Assembly: GCA_028689585.1 (NCBI GenBank)
Contig: JAQVCW010000012.1
Span: 1 to 64,000, forward strand
Origin: Lachnospiraceae bacterium
GTDB lineage: Bacteria > Bacillota > Clostridia > Lachnospirales > Lachnospiraceae
DNA: 64,000 nucleotides
Direction: 5' to 3'
Position numbers and translations under genes: made by a program. Under the pieces are notes generated by a model. It was not told the DNA's origin. It did not search any database and worked only from the letters and a program-made list of their open reading frames with translations. Positions 34,762-44,111 of the stretch are shown piece after piece; position 1 is the first letter of the stretch, and every line of letters begins with the position of its first letter.

Positions 34762-36384
34762 ATGTTTTGCAGAAAATGCGGGGCAGCATTGAGAGATACG
34801 GATCGCTTCTGCAGTCAATGCGGAGCGCCGGCAAAAGCCGCTAAAGCGGAAGAAAAACTGCCGGATATAAAAGAAAATGGGGCGGGGGATGCATTTGATC
34901 CATTCCCATGGAGTGCAGCAGCAGACGAAGATTCTGAGGATAAACTGTTCGAACCGGAACGCCGGAAACCTCCGGTGGAGGCGGTGCGGAGAGAAACTCC
35001 ATCGGGATCAAAACGCTGGGGACAGCCGGTTCCACCCATGCCAAAGGAGCAGGTGATAGAGTTCGAGGAGGAACAAAAAGAGAAGCCTCAGGAGATTTTA
35101 TATGATGAAAGGCTGTATCGTGACAGTTTTTTGAAGAAAAGAGAAGAAAAGTCCCATGCAGTGCTGGTGACCATTACGGTGCTTTTGGTGATTGCCGTTC
35201 TGACGGTGGCAGTTTTAGTTATTTATTTTTTTGTTAACCGAAATCATACTTCTGTAGAGAACGTGGGAAGTGAAATTCAGATTATAGCAGATGGAAATCA
35301 GGCTTCCGGTCAGGAAGGACAGATTGCCGGAGCAACGGAAAGTTCAGGAGAAAACGGGGTTGACGGGGCCGGTCAGGCCGCAGGGGCCCAGACGGACGCA
35401 TCCGGCCAGGCAGTTGACGGAGCCGGTCAGGCCGCGGGGGCCCAGACGGACGCATCCGGCCAGGCAGTTGACGGAGCCGGTCAGGCCGCAGGGGCCCAGA
35501 CGGACGCATCCGGTCAGGCAGTTAACGGAGCCGAGACCGCAGGGGCCCAGACAGAGACAGCCGCCACAGCCCAGGCGGACAACGGGACGGGGACAGCGAT
35601 TGATGTCAGTAAGATTGAACAGCTTTTTTCGGCGGGATCTGGCGCATCTAAGAACGGAGTCTACATCTATGATCTGAAGAACGGCCAGACCTATGGGGAG
35701 GGCAGCAGTGAGGAAGCTATGTACGCTTCGGCATTGATTGCGGTGCCTATACTGTATACCGCGGCAGTGCGGATGGATCAGGGAACGGTCACACTGAATG
35801 ATCAGATTACTTATGTGAACAGTATCGGAGGCAGAGGAGAAGCCTATCCGGAAGAAAAGGACGGGCAGAATTATCCTCTTTCCTATTATCTCACCACTAT
35901 GATGAGCTACAGTGACAATAACTGCATGAATTGTCTGATTGATTATTTCGGACTGGATGTGATTAACAGTACCTGTCAGAGCGCCGGTTTTACCAGTGTG
36001 GATCTGCAGCGTAAGATCGTGGATGAAGTGACCGATGGAAAAGACAATTATATCAGTGCCAAAGATCTGGCCGGCATGGTACGGGAATTGTACCGTGGAA
36101 CCTATCAGACCATAGGCAGTGAATTTATCCGGCAGTATTTGAAAATTGATTCCGGGGACGGGTATCGGACCGTGATTGGTCTGGCTCCGGACATTCCTGT
36201 AAATGCAATGTTTCTGAATCAGAACGGCAGGGGGGATACCCGGTATAATGAAGTGGCAGTAATTGCAGATGATTCCTGCGAATATATAATCAGCATTATG
36301 TGCAGCGGCGATTCGGGATTTGAATATGAAACCGCCGTTACAGATATTTCCAACTATGTTTACCAAAGTTTAAGCCAGATTTAA
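34762..36384 (+). CDS. Zinc-ribbon membrane protein with extracellular class A beta-lactamase-like domain
   Basis: A 540-residue protein. Residues 1-22 are a zinc ribbon (CRKCG, CSQCG). A membrane segment lies near residues 133-158, so the C-terminal part is outside. A linker of three 18-residue repeats (GAGQAAGAQTDASGQAVD) spans about 200-256. Residues 280-540 resemble the beta-lactamase/transpeptidase-like serine hydrolase fold (PF13354). SDN is conserved (MSYSDNNC), but the SxxK lysine is replaced (YASALIAVPIL) and no KTG is seen, so it is probably not a working beta-lactamase. ATG 34762 follows AAGGAGAG. Confidence 0.78.
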   Translation: MFCRKCGAALRDTDRFCSQCGAPAKAAKAEEKLPDIKENGAGDAFDPFPWSAAADEDSEDKLFEPERRKPPVEAVRRETPSGSKRWGQPVPPMPKEQVIEFEEEQKEKPQEILYDERLYRDSFLKKREEKSHAVLVTITVLLVIAVLTVAVLVIYFFVNRNHTSVENVGSEIQIIADGNQASGQEGQIAGATESSGENGVDGAGQAAGAQTDASGQAVDGAGQAAGAQTDASGQAVDGAGQAAGAQTDASGQAVNGAETAGAQTETAATAQADNGTGTAIDVSKIEQLFSAGSGASKNGVYIYDLKNGQTYGEGSSEEAMYASALIAVPILYTAAVRMDQGTVTLNDQITYVNSIGGRGEAYPEEKDGQNYPLSYYLTTMMSYSDNNCMNCLIDYFGLDVINSTCQSAGFTSVDLQRKIVDEVTDGKDNYISAKDLAGMVRELYRGTYQTIGSEFIRQYLKIDSGDGYRTVIGLAPDIPVNAMFLNQNGRGDTRYNEVAVIADDSCEYIISIMCSGDSGFEYETAVTDISNYVYQSLSQI

Positions 36385-36482
36385 GCAGAGGCAGCACACG
36401 CAAATCCTACTTTATGCGGAGTGTGAGCAGGCGGTCAATTTATCAGTGTAAATTGATTACAAGTTATGAGGAGGAAAATACA

Positions 36483-39400
36483 ATGAGTAATGTAAGACGA
36501 GTGTATGTGGAGAAAAAAGAGGCATTCTCCGGAGCAGCCAGGGATTTAACCCATGAGATCCGCAGCTATCTGGGGATACAGGATTTGAAGAAGATACGAA
36601 TTCTGATCCGTTATGATGCAGAGAACATTTCCGACAAAATATTTGCAGCAGCCTGTAAAACCGTATTTTCAGAACCTCCGGTGGATGTGCTGTATGAAGA
36701 AGCATTTCCGATGCAGGAAAATGACCGCACATTTTCTGTGGAATATCTCCCGGGCCAGTTTGATCAGCGCGCGGATTCCGCAGTGCAGTGCATAAAATTC
36801 CTGAAGGACGATGAGGAACCCATCATCCGCTCTGCGACAACTTATGTAATAGAGGGAAGTATTTCAGACAGTGAATTTGAAGCAATCAAATCCTACTGTA
36901 TTAATCCGGTAGATTCCAGAGAGACAAATCTGACAAAACCGGAAACGCTGGTGACAGAATTTGAAGATCCGGCAGATGTAAAGACATTTGACGGTTTTAC
37001 TCAGATGCCGGAAGAGGAACTGAACTCATTGTACGCCTCCCTGAATCTGGCCATGACCTTTAAAGATTTCCAGCATATCCAGCATTATTTTGCCGGTGAA
37101 GAAAAAAGAGATCCATCCATGACAGAGATTCGTGTTCTGGATACTTACTGGTCAGACCATTGCCGCCACACTACTTTTTCCACAGAATTAAAAGAAGTCA
37201 GCTTTGGAGAAGGCTATTATAAGAAGCCGCTGGAGGATACCTATCATCAGTATCTGGAGGATCGCGCAGAAGTATATCAGGGACGCAAGGATAAATTTGT
37301 CTGCCTGATGGATCTTGCACTGATGGGTATGAAAAAGCTGAAAAAAGAAGGAAAGCTTCAGGATCAAGAAGAAAGCGATGAAATCAATGCCTGCAGTATT
37401 GTCGTTCCGGTAGAAATTGATGGAGAGACGGAAGAATGGCTGATTAATTTCAAAAATGAAACCCATAATCATCCTACGGAAATTGAACCGTTTGGTGGTG
37501 CGGCTACCTGTCTTGGCGGAGCGATTCGGGATCCGCTTTCCGGACGTACCTATGTATATCAGGCAATGCGTGTGACCGGCGCAGCAGATCCTACTGCTTC
37601 TGTAAAGGATACCCTGAAAGGAAAACTTCCTCAGAAAAAGCTGGTGCGCGGTGCGGCACATGGCTACAGCTCCTATGGCAATCAGATCGGACTTGCCACC
37701 GGTTATGTAAAAGAAGTGTATCATCCCGATTATGTGGCAAAGCGTATGGAAATCGGTGCTGTTTTGGGAGCAGCTCCCAGAAAGGCAGTGATTCGTGAGA
37801 CCTCTGATCCGGGGGATATCATTATCCTGCTGGGCGGAAGAACCGGACGTGACGGCATCGGCGGAGCCACCGGATCCTCCAAGGTGCATACCGAAGCTTC
37901 TATTGAAGTCTGCGGTGCAGAAGTACAGAAGGGAAATGCTCCCACGGAGAGAAAGATTCAGCGTATGTTCCGCCGCCCTGAGGTAAGTAAGCTGATTAAA
38001 AAGTGTAATGACTTTGGTGCAGGCGGAGTTTCCGTAGCCATTGGTGAACTGGCAGACGGACTGCATATTTATCTGGATAAGGTTCCCAAGAAGTACGCCG
38101 GTCTGGATGGCACGGAAATTGCTATTTCAGAATCCCAGGAACGTATGGCAGTGGTAGTGTCTCCCAAGGATGTGGAGCAGTTCCTAGATTACGCGAAAGA
38201 AGAAAACCTGGAAGCGGTGGAGGTCGCAGTGGTGACGGAGAATCCCCGTCTGGTGCTGATCTGGAGAGATAAGGAAATTGTGAATATTTCCAGAGCGTTC
38301 CTGGATACCAACGGTGCTCATCAGGAGACAACGGTAGCGGTGGATATCCCATCCGAAGAGCAGAAGTATTTTGTAAAAGAAGAAGTGACGGATGTAAAGA
38401 AAAAATGGCTGGATATGCTGGCTGGCTTGAACTGCTGTTCCCAGAAGGGACTGGTGGAGATGTTCGACAGCTCTATCGGAGCAGGCTCGGTATTGATGCC
38501 TTACGGCGGAAAGTATCAGTTGACAGAGACACAGGCGATGGTGGCTAAGCTTCCGGTAATGAAAGGACATACCGATACAGTGACCATGATGAGTTATGGT
38601 TTTGATCCTTACCTGTCCAGTTGGAGTCCGTATCACGGAGCAGTTTACGCAGTTGTGGAATCCATTGCGCGTATCGTAGCCAATGGCGGTGATTACAGTA
38701 AGATCCGTTTCACCTTCCAGGAATATTTCCGCAGAATGACCGGAGATCCTTCCAGATGGAGCCAGCCGTTTGCAGCTCTGCTGGGCGCATATGCGGCACA
38801 GCTCGCTTTTGGCCTTCCTTCAATTGGAGGAAAGGACAGCATGTCCGGTACCTTCAATGAGATTGATGTACCGCCCACACTGGTTTCCTTTGCAGTGGAT
38901 GTGAACATTAGACAGAATATTATCTCACCGGAGCTGAAAAGAGCCGGCAGCAAGCTGGTACTTCTTCGTATTAACAAAGACGAATATGATCTGCCGGATT
39001 ATGAAGAGGCAGCAGAGCAGTACGGAAAATTCTTTGAGGATGTGAAAGCGGGCAAAATCATTTCTGCTTATGCATTGGACGGCAATGGACTGGCGGCGGC
39101 AGTCAGCAAGATGGCATTTGGAAATGGCCTTGGTGTGAAGATAGAGCATAACGTGGCACCGGAGGATATATTTGCAGCAGGCTTTGGAGATATTGTGGCT
39201 GAAGTTCCGGACGGCAAGGCAGGAGAGCTTTCCATAACCTATACCATAGTAGGTGAAGTCCTGGAAAACCCGGTATTTGAATATTCCTATTTCAGCATTT
39301 CCATGGAAGAAGCGCTGGAGGCATGGAAGGGCACATTAGAAAAGGTATTCCGTACCCGCTCTTCCGAAGCTGAGGATGAAAAAGCTGTGGAACATGCAAA

Positions 39401-40334
39401 AGTGATCCTGGAGGAAGCAGTAAAAGCTTCACCGGCCGGCGAAGCAGAAAACGGCGCACCCCAGGCAGGAGGCGTTCTGGATGCAGCAGGCTGCTACCAG
39501 GCAGGAAGTGTCTATCTCTGTCAGCATAAGGTGGCGGTTCCGCAGGTATTTATTCCGGTATTTCCGGGAACAAACTGCGAATATGACAGCACCAAAGCGT
39601 TCGAGCGCGCCGGAGCAAAGGTGGATGTGAAGGTATTTAAGAACCTGACCGCAGAGGATATCCGGGATTCAGTAGAATTATTCGAAAAATCTATTGATAA
39701 GGCACAGATTATCATGTTCCCGGGCGGATTTTCCGCAGGAGACGAACCGGATGGCTCCGCGAAATTCTTTGCAACGGCCTTCCAGAATGAGAAAATCAAA
39801 GAGGCAGTGATGAAACTGCTGAATGAGCGGGATGGCCTGGCTCTGGGTATCTGCAATGGTTTCCAGGCGCTCATCAAACTGGGACTGGTGCCCTATGGAG
39901 AGATTACCGGACAGAAGGAAGATTCACCGACACTGACCTTTAATACGATTGGACGCCACGTATCCAAGATGGTCTATACCAAGGTAGTGTCCAACAAATC
40001 CCCATGGCTGGCGCAGGCAAAACTGGGAGCTGCTTATGTAAATCCGGCTTCCCACGGAGAAGGCCGCTTTGTGGCAAATAAGGAATGGCTGGAAAAACTG
40101 TTCCAGAATGGACAGATCGCTACCCGCTATGCTGACTGCGATGGAGCTCTGTCTCTGGATGAAGAATGGAATGTGAACGGCTCTTATCTGGGCATTGAGG
40201 GGATTACCAGTCCGGATGGCCGTGTACTGGGCAAGATGGCCCATTCAGAACGTCGGGATGAAGCGGTAGCGATGAATATAGTTGGTGAACAGGACATGAA
40301 AATCTTTGAGTCCGGAGTAGGATATTTTAAATAA
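36483..40334 (+). CDS. purL: Phosphoribosylformylglycinamidine synthase, single-chain PurL
   Basis: A 1283-residue enzyme of purine synthesis that converts FGAR to FGAM with glutamine and ATP. It is the large fused form: an N-terminal linker, two AIR-synthase-like halves (for example DTYWSDHCRHTTF near residue 220 and GGKDSMSGTFNE near 780) and a C-terminal class I glutamine amidotransferase domain from about residue 1020 (Cys in LGICNGFQ, His in SHGEGRF). ATG 36483 follows GAGGAGG; the frame is open upstream to 36414 without a site. It overlaps the CapA-like gene by one base (TAATG), so the two may be coupled, though they share no evident pathway. Confidence 0.97.
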   Translation: MSNVRRVYVEKKEAFSGAARDLTHEIRSYLGIQDLKKIRILIRYDAENISDKIFAAACKTVFSEPPVDVLYEEAFPMQENDRTFSVEYLPGQFDQRADSAVQCIKFLKDDEEPIIRSATTYVIEGSISDSEFEAIKSYCINPVDSRETNLTKPETLVTEFEDPADVKTFDGFTQMPEEELNSLYASLNLAMTFKDFQHIQHYFAGEEKRDPSMTEIRVLDTYWSDHCRHTTFSTELKEVSFGEGYYKKPLEDTYHQYLEDRAEVYQGRKDKFVCLMDLALMGMKKLKKEGKLQDQEESDEINACSIVVPVEIDGETEEWLINFKNETHNHPTEIEPFGGAATCLGGAIRDPLSGRTYVYQAMRVTGAADPTASVKDTLKGKLPQKKLVRGAAHGYSSYGNQIGLATGYVKEVYHPDYVAKRMEIGAVLGAAPRKAVIRETSDPGDIIILLGGRTGRDGIGGATGSSKVHTEASIEVCGAEVQKGNAPTERKIQRMFRRPEVSKLIKKCNDFGAGGVSVAIGELADGLHIYLDKVPKKYAGLDGTEIAISESQERMAVVVSPKDVEQFLDYAKEENLEAVEVAVVTENPRLVLIWRDKEIVNISRAFLDTNGAHQETTVAVDIPSEEQKYFVKEEVTDVKKKWLDMLAGLNCCSQKGLVEMFDSSIGAGSVLMPYGGKYQLTETQAMVAKLPVMKGHTDTVTMMSYGFDPYLSSWSPYHGAVYAVVESIARIVANGGDYSKIRFTFQEYFRRMTGDPSRWSQPFAALLGAYAAQLAFGLPSIGGKDSMSGTFNEIDVPPTLVSFAVDVNIRQNIISPELKRAGSKLVLLRINKDEYDLPDYEEAAEQYGKFFEDVKAGKIISAYALDGNGLAAAVSKMAFGNGLGVKIEHNVAPEDIFAAGFGDIVAEVPDGKAGELSITYTIVGEVLENPVFEYSYFSISMEEALEAWKGTLEKVFRTRSSEAEDEKAVEHAKVILEEAVKASPAGEAENGAPQAGGVLDAAGCYQAGSVYLCQHKVAVPQVFIPVFPGTNCEYDSTKAFERAGAKVDVKVFKNLTAEDIRDSVELFEKSIDKAQIIMFPGGFSAGDEPDGSAKFFATAFQNEKIKEAVMKLLNERDGLALGICNGFQALIKLGLVPYGEITGQKEDSPTLTFNTIGRHVSKMVYTKVVSNKSPWLAQAKLGAAYVNPASHGEGRFVANKEWLEKLFQNGQIATRYADCDGALSLDEEWNVNGSYLGIEGITSPDGRVLGKMAHSERRDEAVAMNIVGEQDMKIFESGVGYFK

Positions 40335-43015
40335 TGAATAATGATGAAATAAAAGCTTTGCTGAGAGAACTGAAAGAAAGTTCCGATGCCGGAGAACATG
40401 TCAAAGGCAGAACGGTCAAAATTAATTTTGGCGAAGAGCCAAAAGAAAAAAAGAAACCCAAGGCAAAGGCCGAATTTGAAAGTGATGCTGAAGATTTTCT
40501 GGATGATGATACGGATTTAAAGAGTGACAGGAAAAAATCCGGTATAGGCAGCTTCGGGGCAGGAATATCTGCTCTGAAGCATCGCTGGAAAAACAGAAAC
40601 GCAAAAGAGGGACAGGGTAGTACCCTGGAGGCTGAGTCCGAAGCTCTGAAATCAGAAGCAGATGCGGTAAAATCAGAGCCGGAAGGTCGAAAATCAGAGC
40701 ATGGTGCGGTGAAATCAGAGCCGGAAGGTCGAAAATCAGAGCATGGTGCGGTGAAAGCAGAGCCGGAAGGGCGAAAATCAGACCATGGTGCGGTGAAACC
40801 TGAGTCCGGAGATCGAAAATCAGACCTTGACGGGATTAAGTCAGAGTTAAACGCTCGTATATCAGGATCGGATGGAGCAGAATCTGGGCTTGAAGGCCCA
40901 AAATCAGGATCAGGTGGAGAAGAATCTGGGCTCGAAGGCCCAAAATCAGGATCAGGTGGAGCAGAACCTGGGCTTGAAGGCCCAAAATCAGGATCAGGTG
41001 GAGCAGAATCTGGGCTTGAAGACTCAAAATCAAGATCAGATGAGGCGAAATCAGAGCCCGAAACTCAAGAAGCACAGACAGGGGAGACTGCATCTGGGAA
41101 AAAGAAAATTTCAATTATCAAAATCGGAAAAAATGGAAAATTTCAAAAGACGTCGGAAACGTCAGAAAGTAAAAAAGGAAAATCTTCCGGACGAAATTTC
41201 TGGCAGAACCTGAAATTTGACATTCAGGATTTCTTTGATGATCTGAAAAGAAAAGGTATTGCAGGAAAAGAACTGGCGATGATCGGGGTGGGGGTATGTC
41301 TGCTTATTTTGATCATCCTGCTTATCTGCAGCTCGCTTTTTCAGGAAAATAAGAGTGTAAATGTGACGGCAGACGATGGACTGCGGGTTACGGTGGAACA
41401 GGAGCCGGAAAGCTGGTGCAGCCTTGGCAGTGTAGAATTGAGACTGTATACCGGAAAAGCAATACAGTCGGTTACGGTAAATGGCAGCCCGTATCAGAGC
41501 GAAGATGGCAATTTGAAGGACATTATTCTGACGGCGGACAGTGAAGCTCTGCAGCTTATGGTGGTGACGGAAGAGAGCGTATTGAATGCCATGGTGGATA
41601 TTCCCATGATTGATACGGAATATCCTATGGTAAGCGCGAAGCAGGAAAACGGACAGGTAACACTGAATGCAGCGGACAGCCGTTCCGGACTGGCCGGGAT
41701 TTATTATGGAACGCAGTCCGGCTTTTCGGATGTTCCGGTTTATCAGAAATATACCGGTCCATTTCAGTATGAAGAGGGAACTCTTTATTACTATTATGCC
41801 CAGGATAATGCAGGAAATAAAACAATACCGGTATGTACAAATATGGAAGCGGCCCAGAGTCTGGCGCTGAGTGAAACGGAGATGGTATTATTTCCGGGCA
41901 GCAGCTTTAAACTCAGTGTTTCCGCCAGCCCTGAGAATGCTTACTATAATAATCTGCAGATGACGAACCAGAATCCGTCGATTGTCAGCCTTGATGCAGA
42001 TGGAACCGTTACGGCCCTGCAGGAAGGAACCGCTGTCATTGAAGTGCAGGCGGAAGGACTGCCCGCAGTCAACTGCCAGATTGAGGTAAAAACGGAGACA
42101 ACGGTGACGATTTCAACCGTGGGGGACTGCACCTTGGGGACGGATGCTAATTTCAGCAGCAGCAACAGCTTCAATACGGTGCAGGCTATGTACGGCAGCA
42201 GCTACTTTTTTCAGAATGTAAAATCCATACTGTCTGAGGATGATATCACCTTTGCCAATTTTGAAGGTACGCTGACTACGCTGGATACCAGGGCGGATAA
42301 GGAATATGCGTTCAAAGGAGATCCTTCCTACACGGAGATTCTGAAAGAGGGCTCCATAGAGGCGGTCACATTAGCCAATAATCACAGCAGTGATTACGGA
42401 GAACAGAGCCTGGCGGATACGAAGAAATATCTTTCGGAAGCGGGCATCGATTACTGTACCGGAGATGAAATTGTTATAAAAGAGGTAAATGGAATAAAGA
42501 CAGGACTGATTGGGATCTATGTGCTGGCAGACGGCATGGAGAGAGAAGCACAGGTGAAAGAAACCATTGCTGCAGCCAAAGCGCAGGGAGCAGCTCTGAT
42601 CGTGGTGGCATTCCATTGGGGAACGGAAAAGAGTGATACTCCCGATGAAACACAGAAGTCACTGGCACATACCGCGATCGACAGCGGCGCAGATCTGGTG
42701 GTAGGACATCATCCCCACGTACTGCAGGGAATTGAGCTGTACAACGGCAAGTACATTGTATATAGTCTGGGGAACTTCTGCTTTGGGGGCAACAGTACGC
42801 CAAGCGATATGGATACCATAATCTTCCAGCAGACCTTTACCATAGGGGAAGACGGGGTAGGGCAGGATAATCAGATCAATATTATTCCATGCTCCATCAG
42901 TTCAGATACTTCCTGGAACAATTACCAGCCGACACCGGCCACGGGAGATGCTGCAGCTTCGATATTTACCAGAATCAATGAAATGAGTGCACCATTTGGA
43001 CAGAGTTTTTCTTAA
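40334..43015 (+). CDS. CapA family protein with repeat-rich cytoplasmic region and Big_2-like domain
   Basis: An 893-residue membrane-anchored protein. Residues 1-300 are charged and cytoplasmic and contain two blocks of 14-residue repeats (KSEPEGRKSEHGAV type, then GGAESGLEGPKSGS type, about 110-240). A membrane segment lies near 311-334. A bacterial Ig-like (Big_2) domain follows near 508-585, and then a CapA/PGA_cap metallophosphatase-like domain from about 588 (TVGDCTLGTD, NNHSSDYG, HHPHVLQGIE). CapA proteins take part in poly-gamma-glutamate or capsule handling, but no capBC genes are nearby. The ATG overlaps the purL stop codon. Confidence 0.85.
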   Translation: MNNDEIKALLRELKESSDAGEHVKGRTVKINFGEEPKEKKKPKAKAEFESDAEDFLDDDTDLKSDRKKSGIGSFGAGISALKHRWKNRNAKEGQGSTLEAESEALKSEADAVKSEPEGRKSEHGAVKSEPEGRKSEHGAVKAEPEGRKSDHGAVKPESGDRKSDLDGIKSELNARISGSDGAESGLEGPKSGSGGEESGLEGPKSGSGGAEPGLEGPKSGSGGAESGLEDSKSRSDEAKSEPETQEAQTGETASGKKKISIIKIGKNGKFQKTSETSESKKGKSSGRNFWQNLKFDIQDFFDDLKRKGIAGKELAMIGVGVCLLILIILLICSSLFQENKSVNVTADDGLRVTVEQEPESWCSLGSVELRLYTGKAIQSVTVNGSPYQSEDGNLKDIILTADSEALQLMVVTEESVLNAMVDIPMIDTEYPMVSAKQENGQVTLNAADSRSGLAGIYYGTQSGFSDVPVYQKYTGPFQYEEGTLYYYYAQDNAGNKTIPVCTNMEAAQSLALSETEMVLFPGSSFKLSVSASPENAYYNNLQMTNQNPSIVSLDADGTVTALQEGTAVIEVQAEGLPAVNCQIEVKTETTVTISTVGDCTLGTDANFSSSNSFNTVQAMYGSSYFFQNVKSILSEDDITFANFEGTLTTLDTRADKEYAFKGDPSYTEILKEGSIEAVTLANNHSSDYGEQSLADTKKYLSEAGIDYCTGDEIVIKEVNGIKTGLIGIYVLADGMEREAQVKETIAAAKAQGAALIVVAFHWGTEKSDTPDETQKSLAHTAIDSGADLVVGHHPHVLQGIELYNGKYIVYSLGNFCFGGNSTPSDMDTIIFQQTFTIGEDGVGQDNQINIIPCSISSDTSWNNYQPTPATGDAAASIFTRINEMSAPFGQSFS
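40660..41045 (+). repeat. In-frame 42 bp tandem repeats in the CapA-like gene
   Basis: Two successive families of 42 bp units: about three copies starting near 40663 (GCGGTGAAATCAGAGCCGGA type) and about four copies from 40869 (GGAGCAGAATCTGGGCTTGA type). Both keep the reading frame. Confidence 0.9.
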
Positions 43016-43019
43016 AAGT

Positions 43020-43083
43020 AAGAACTGTTATTATGCCTGAAACGACAGAAAACGTGGATGGCATATAACAGTTCTTTTTTTGC
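43020..43083 (+). terminator. Intrinsic terminator after the CapA-like gene
   Basis: AAGAACTGTTAT and ATAACAGTTCTT are a perfect inverted repeat with a long T run. An intervening spacer forms the loop. Confidence 0.9.
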
Positions 43084-43288
43084 CGTAAATTTCCTGGAGC
43101 AACAGATTGTTGCTTTTTTTATTTATAAAGGCACAAAAAATAGCAATGCAGTTTCTTTATTGGAAAGGAAACGAATTGTTTCATACGATAAAAATATGTT
43201 GAATAGTATATATAAAAATGCTAAGATGTATGCATACCTGAAGGGAGTATCAGGAGGGTGAAATAAATCAAATAAGGGGGATTTATCT

Positions 43289-43849
43289 ATGTCACGTATT
43301 GATAATATTATTGATACGCATGTCTATTATTCAATTCTGAAAGCAGAAAAGAAGATCTTTGCCGATGAAAGAGATAAGTGGAAGTTTCTTAATATTCTTT
43401 TTCAGCTTTATGGAGAAAATCATTTTTCGGTCTATGCTTTTTCCGTTCTGGATGATGAGATGCATATCTTATGGAAGGGAAAGGAACAGGAGCAAAGCGG
43501 GGTATTAGACCAGCTCGTAAAAAAATATAAATCTTACTATGGGAAAATGTACCGGATTACTGAGGATGCTGTAAAGATAGAGATGACTTTTTCGGAGATA
43601 AGCAATCTGTCCCAGATCCCATCGATCTGTCGCGAGATACACTACCTCCCTATCCGGTACGGATATGCAGGTGAGCTGAACGATTATTGGTGGAGCAGCT
43701 TTCAGACCTATCGCCAGGCTTACCGCTGGCCTGGTATTGAAGAATCCGCTGTGCTGCGATACTTTGATGATAATCCGGAAGAAGGATATCGTCGTTTCGT
43801 GAAGTTTCACCGTAAAGCCCTGCCTGATAAGAAAACGATGCAGGTATAA
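43289..43849 (+). CDS. RAYT-like (REP-associated tyrosine transposase, Y1_Tnp) protein with altered HUH motif
   Basis: A 186-residue protein that follows the RAYT pattern along its length: KIFADERDKWKFLNIL near residue 21, VYAFSVLDDEMHILWKG near 48, the tyrosine region YKSYYGKMYR near 80, ICREIHYLPIRYGYAGEL near 113 with WWSSFQTYR, and YRRFVKFHRKA near the end. In active members the central motif is NHVHLL with two metal-binding histidines; here it is DEMHIL, so one is missing. It may be inactive or domesticated. AAGGGGG precedes the ATG. The genome carries two REP-like families that could be, or have been, its substrates; one copy lies 160 bp downstream. Confidence 0.72.
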   Translation: MSRIDNIIDTHVYYSILKAEKKIFADERDKWKFLNILFQLYGENHFSVYAFSVLDDEMHILWKGKEQEQSGVLDQLVKKYKSYYGKMYRITEDAVKIEMTFSEISNLSQIPSICREIHYLPIRYGYAGELNDYWWSSFQTYRQAYRWPGIEESAVLRYFDDNPEEGYRRFVKFHRKALPDKKTMQV

Positions 43850-44007
43850 AAAAATGATGCTCAAATCCTAAATGATTCTGAATTTTTTCATAAGACTGTG
43901 ACAAAACTAAAAATAGATGATATACTGAGCGCAAGTAAAACAGCCGGATTGCGGCATTGACGAACGGTGAAGTTTGATCAGAAATTGACACAGTAGTGAT
44001 GGAATTA

Positions 44008-44098
44008 TAGGTTGTGTCAAGTTTTCCATGAAAACTTGACATGCAGCATCAGCCCAACTGCCAAAGGCAAATTCAGGAGGGGCTGATGTTCAAGAATG
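44008..44098 (+). repeat. Composite B+A hairpin repeat
   Basis: TTGTGTCAAGTTTTC/GAAAACTTGACA (hairpin B) followed by CAGCCCAACTGCC...GGCAAA...GGGGCTGATGTTCAA (hairpin A). It ends right before the ribosome binding site of the lipoprotein gene. The 43850-44007 part of the spacer shows nothing else. Confidence 0.88.
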
Positions 44099-44111
44099 AG
44101 GAGGGGTTGCT

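Noticed and set aside
35344-36366. Minus-strand frame of 340 residues opposite the beta-lactamase-like gene
   Set aside because: It is antisense to a clear gene with zinc ribbon, membrane segment and SDN motif, and has no domain of its own.
43058-43261. 67-residue frame after the CapA-like gene
   Set aside because: It begins inside the terminator hairpin of the CapA-like gene, has no ribosome binding site and no recognisable domain.
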